24,469 nt of DNA from Rodentolepis nana. Taxonomy: Eukaryota > Platyhelminthes > Cestoda > Cyclophyllidea > Hymenolepididae. The notes beneath the pieces are model-generated. The model was given only the letters and a program-made list of their open reading frames with translations. It had not been told where the DNA came from and ran no database searches. The position numbers and the translations under genes were made by a program. Location of the stretch: assembly GCA_900617975.1 (NCBI GenBank), contig UZAE01012843.1, positions 1 through 24,469 of the forward strand, written 5' to 3'. This document shows, piece by piece, positions 21,343-24,469 of this stretch (its first letter is position 1; every line of letters starts with the position of its first letter).

Positions 21343-22288
21343 TTATTTGTCATAGTGAAATCCAAGCTTATTAAGATCGAAGTTACAATCCGCCATTTTG
21401 GCTTTTTCTCATTTTTGCATGGGATGTCTGGTACAAAAACCGACTTAAGTCCCTTTTTTAATATGTTCAAACAACTGATTTTAGGATTTCGCCATCGCGG
21501 AGTCATGATATGCCTGGTGGATTCCCCTTGGGAAAACCCCCTCCCCTCCCCTTCCCCCACATTCATAGAAAAAAACTTCTCTTTTGTCTACTATGTAAAT
21601 TTTTTTACCTTAAAGCTATGTTTGAGTCATCAAACTCCAAGGTTAAGCTTTCTCAAAGTCATGGCTAAAATAAATCGAATATCTCATTTGATTCATTTGA
21701 GGAGAGAGAAAGAGAATTAAATTTTTATTTTTGGTTTCTTTAAAACTTACCTCAAGGAATTACTACAAAAGCTATTAACCATATGAGGCTTTTTTTTAAC
21801 TAAATCACTGCTACTCAGCTACAATAGTCAACAAAATCTTCATGTATCTGATTTCTGTAATTTAAGGCATATTGAGGGGAAGGATTAGAGACATTGTCCC
21901 CTATCAAAATTCTGTCAATAGTTGTGCATCCCTGGCTTGAATTCAATGCGAATCTCTCCAAACGATTGTTCAGAATGTTCTTCCAGCTGACAGAAAAAAA
22001 ACAATCATCTCGAATTCTATAGACCAAATCGTAATATCCCCTATTTCCAATCTACCTTCTATCTGCTGTAACTAACACTGACTCACTGAAATTGCATTGA
22101 GCATGTTATCTTTATTAATAAGTTGTTCACGTACATATTTGCATTGCAAATTCGTAATTTGTTTATTGTTAGTGAAAATGCGACATTTATATTTTTTCCC
22201 AACATATGACGACCGCATACGTAAACAAGCAAGATACATAATTCTTCACTTGAGATAATCAATAATTATTTGCTCTTTACCGCACCCT

Positions 22289-22328
22289 CCCCCCCCCCCC
22301 CCCCCCCACCCCACCCCACCCCACCCCA
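22289..22328. repeat. C run of 19 followed by (ACCCC)4
   Basis: Nineteen uninterrupted C residues (22289-22307) lead into four ACCCC units. The minus strand is therefore a strong G-quadruplex-forming tract. It is low-complexity DNA and prone to length errors in sequencing. It does not match the common animal telomere repeat (TTAGGG). Confidence 0.9.
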
Positions 22329-22802
22329 TCCCTCCCCCTCTTTGCTATATCCCCACACATTTGGACATTTTCACCTTCACTGCCAGTACAGCCTGACTAA
22401 GGCAAAAAAAACAGACATGCCCTTAATGTTGTTTATTTACCATCATCCCGTGGTGCTCAAATATTCGTCCTCAATGGAGTTTAGTTACTTTCAGCATACC
22501 GGAAACGTTAATTTATTCATTGATTTACACGCCTCGCCTAAATAGCTGAGAGGGAGCGTTTGCGAACAAGCATGCTGGAGGCTTTTTTGTAGGGGATGGT
22601 GACAAAAACTCCATCGGGACGCCGTCTGCATGCCCCTTTTCCTGTTACACTTTTTTTCCACCCGCGGCAAGTGGATATAATAACAAGGCGGTGAGTCAAA
22701 GGGGTCCTTAAAGGAAACTAGTATAGGCTGACAATAATTTCCACCTTCTAAAACAAAGGGAGAAGAGGACGAGTGTTTAGTTAAATATGGAGCGCGACAT
22801 CT

Positions 22803-22818
22803 CTCATTTGCAAATGAG
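22803..22818. repeat. Perfect 16-bp palindrome
   Basis: CTCATTTGCAAATGAG is identical to its own reverse complement and contains ATTTGCAAAT, which resembles an octamer (POU-type) binding site. It lies in the GC-richer patch just upstream of the candidate small ORF. Whether it binds a factor is unknown. Confidence 0.5.
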
Positions 22819-22874
22819 TTTGCTCCTGTCGACCCGCGGAAGAGGAGGATATCGCCATTTCACATGCCAATGAC

Positions 22875-23045
22875 ATGTCGTGCGGTGTTTTTAACGTATT
22901 TAACTCAGCAAAAAAGCATGTCAGAGAGGCGGGTGCTGAGGCACATCTGCACACTGTGGACACTGCATATTATAAGCATCTAACACAACTCTCTGGCCAA
23001 TCCTTTTTTGACAAATTTGGAAAGTTAAATAGTTTTAAAGTTTGA
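22875..23045 (+). CDS. Weak candidate small ORF (56 codons), unrecognised
   Basis: An ATG at 22875 opens a 56-codon frame ending at TGA (23043-23045). The frame is also open back to 22818, where an in-frame TGA (22815-22817) stops it. The product begins MSCGVFNVFNSAKKHVREAG and is followed by an acidic, His-containing part. Its composition is more like real protein than most frames in this window, and the local DNA is GC-richer than its surroundings. No domain is recognised, no convincing splice acceptor, donor or promoter is seen, and a minus-strand frame overlaps it. It may be a decayed exon, a small-protein gene or chance. Confidence 0.15.
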   Translation: MSCGVFNVFNSAKKHVREAGAEAHLHTVDTAYYKHLTQLSGQSFFDKFGKLNSFKV

Positions 23046-23334
23046 ACACTTAGCTGCTGAAGATTTGACATATGATGGAATATTTTTTTGATGCGTTAAT
23101 GCCGGATGATCCTTAAGAAAGTTCAATTTTTTTTTGGTGTGAATATATGAGTTTGTCTTTATTGCATTTTACTTATTCAGCCAATGTTCCTTTTTTACGG
23201 AGTTTAGTGAGATCTGTTAATGCCTTCCGATTTTAATTCAGTTAACCAGCTGTACTTTTATTTTTCCCTTGTGTTACTATAGGATGACTTGCTTGTTCCA
23301 TCCGGTCAGAAGTCGTTATCACCAGTTCTCTTTT

Positions 23335-23362
23335 GATGATGATGATAATGATGACGATGATG
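23335..23362 (+). repeat. Imperfect GAT trinucleotide repeat
   Basis: About nine GAT-type units are interrupted by AAT and GAC variants. It is a short microsatellite with no visible gene association. Confidence 0.85.
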
Positions 23363-24469
23363 GCCCACACGCTTGGAAGGTAGCAGATTTAAAAGAATAT
23401 TCGTTACTACTTTCGCGAGCCCAGAAATTAAAATGGACCTCTGGATGAGAACCGTTTATTGGTATAGCGTGTACACCTATTCTAGACTATAAGTCGTTTC
23501 AAGTAAGTCAATTTGTAAATTTAAGTGGTGAGTGGAGCTAATTTTCAAAATGAAAAACAGTGCTGAAGCTTGAAAGGCTAATTTTTACTTTCGACTTCCA
23601 ATCTCCTACCTCTAAAACGATACCTATCAGTTACTATAACAAATTAGCACTTTTAATTATAGTGATGTTGAAAACTTCCGCCTGTCGGTTGGAATGATTG
23701 CACATTAAGTGAAAATACATTCAACAATGGAAATAAATAGCAAGAATCATTAGCCCTAATTGGTCAGAGTAATTCCGAATGGCGTTTAAATAAGGAAAAC
23801 AATGATATTTTTATTGATTACTTGAATTTCGCACTTCAATAACCAACCATGAGAATTTCTCGCCTTATTACTCCCCACATACCTGGCAAAACTCTCATTA
23901 AAGCGATAGAGTAAACAAGTTAGTGTTACTCATTGAAACAAAATAGGGTAATTGAATGGGTCGTTACATTTTCCAACAAATAACAAAATTATAAAAGTAA
24001 ATATGTAATTTGATGCCCAATTTGCATGATTCAGCTAAGTACAAATGTTGTCGGAATCCACATCACCTCTAAATAGGTTAATTTTATTGCACGCGTTTAC
24101 TAAACCATCTAGTCATTATATTCCCTTGTAGGCTAACTGGAAAGCATTTAGAATTTAGGGCTTTTAACAATGAATGTGCGATTGCAGACTTTTTTGGAGG
24201 AGTCTGTTTCGAGTACTTTGGTAATTATACCTCAGGACAATTAATTATGCACGGTGAAGTGACAAAGTGCTTTGACCGGTCTTGTCACTTTTGCCGAAGA
24301 CAGTACTTCCGTCAACAAGAAAATGCAAATACACCCATCTCATTATCAATGTCTGGCTTGCAAAGATAGAATAATCCAAAGTCTGGCATCGCATTATGCT
24401 ATTTTTTGCCGGATGTGTAAAATATTCTTCTATTAGACCACCGTATTCTTCGACACAATTAATGGCCAT

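Larger units (their letters stand above)
21357..24469. other. Mostly unannotated DNA to the end of the window
   Basis: The largest frame (21355-21720, plus, 121 codons) has no recognisable domain and includes the target-site duplication of SINE copy 7. The notable parts, listed separately, are a C-rich tract at 22289-22328, a palindrome at 22803-22818 in a slightly GC-richer patch, a weak small ORF at 22875-23045, and a GAT repeat at 23335-23362. A minus-strand frame reaching the right edge (24245-24469) begins with ATG at the window end and matches nothing I know. Confidence 0.5.

Noticed and set aside
21355..21720. 121-codon plus-strand open frame, the longest near-intact frame
   Set aside because: It starts inside the target-site duplication of SINE copy 7 and shows no recognisable motif.
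22289..22328. Telomere-like repeat (ACCCC units)
   Set aside because: Only four units next to a homopolymer run, and the unit differs from TTAGGG. Low-complexity DNA explains it.
1..24469. CRISPR array, operon or other prokaryotic system
   Set aside because: The window has no dense coding, no regularly spaced direct repeats and clear eukaryotic retroelements. The repeats are dispersed and in both orientations.

Overview
This is a gene-poor piece of eukaryotic (metazoan, very probably invertebrate) nuclear DNA. It is AT-rich throughout, has simple repeats and homopolymer G/C runs, and has no long open frame (the longest is about 120 codons, with no recognisable domain). There are no prokaryotic gene arrays, ribosome-binding sites or operons. 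The decayed LINE tail encodes a CCHC-containing C-terminus that I associate from memory with LINEs of arthropods, especially chelicerates. The candidate LTR looks gypsy-like. Neither is enough to name the organism.

The structure comes from retroelements. A short interspersed element of about 320-450 bp occurs seven times: 9-342 (-), 2689-2969 (-), 4952-5272 (-), 14684-15128 (+), 18192-18647 (-), 19868-20177 (+) and 20945-21342 (-). Several copies are bracketed by 10-16 bp target-site duplications, and six of the seven begin at the same 5' base context. All end in a TTTGAAATAAATAAATA-type tail. The seventh, at 14684-15128, carries a 5S rRNA-derived head that keeps the internal Pol III promoter elements.

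Two decayed copies of a LINE 3' end face each other at 11918-12300 (-) and 13421-13590 (+). Each ends in a stretch of about 50 bp that matches the 3' tail of the short element. This is the classic signature of a SINE family using a partner LINE's reverse transcriptase. The 13421-13590 copy is a 170-bp 5'-truncated insertion with its own 11-bp target duplication.

A separate, more GC-rich block at 7282-7623 has TG...CA ends and a 4-bp AGCT duplication, as expected of a solo LTR. The rest is unannotated AT-rich DNA with a (TA)15 microsatellite, several G-quadruplex-capable tracts, a few hairpins or palindromes, and one weak candidate small ORF near 22.9 kb. The main result is a candidate LINE/SINE partnership, with one SINE copy carrying a 5S rRNA head.
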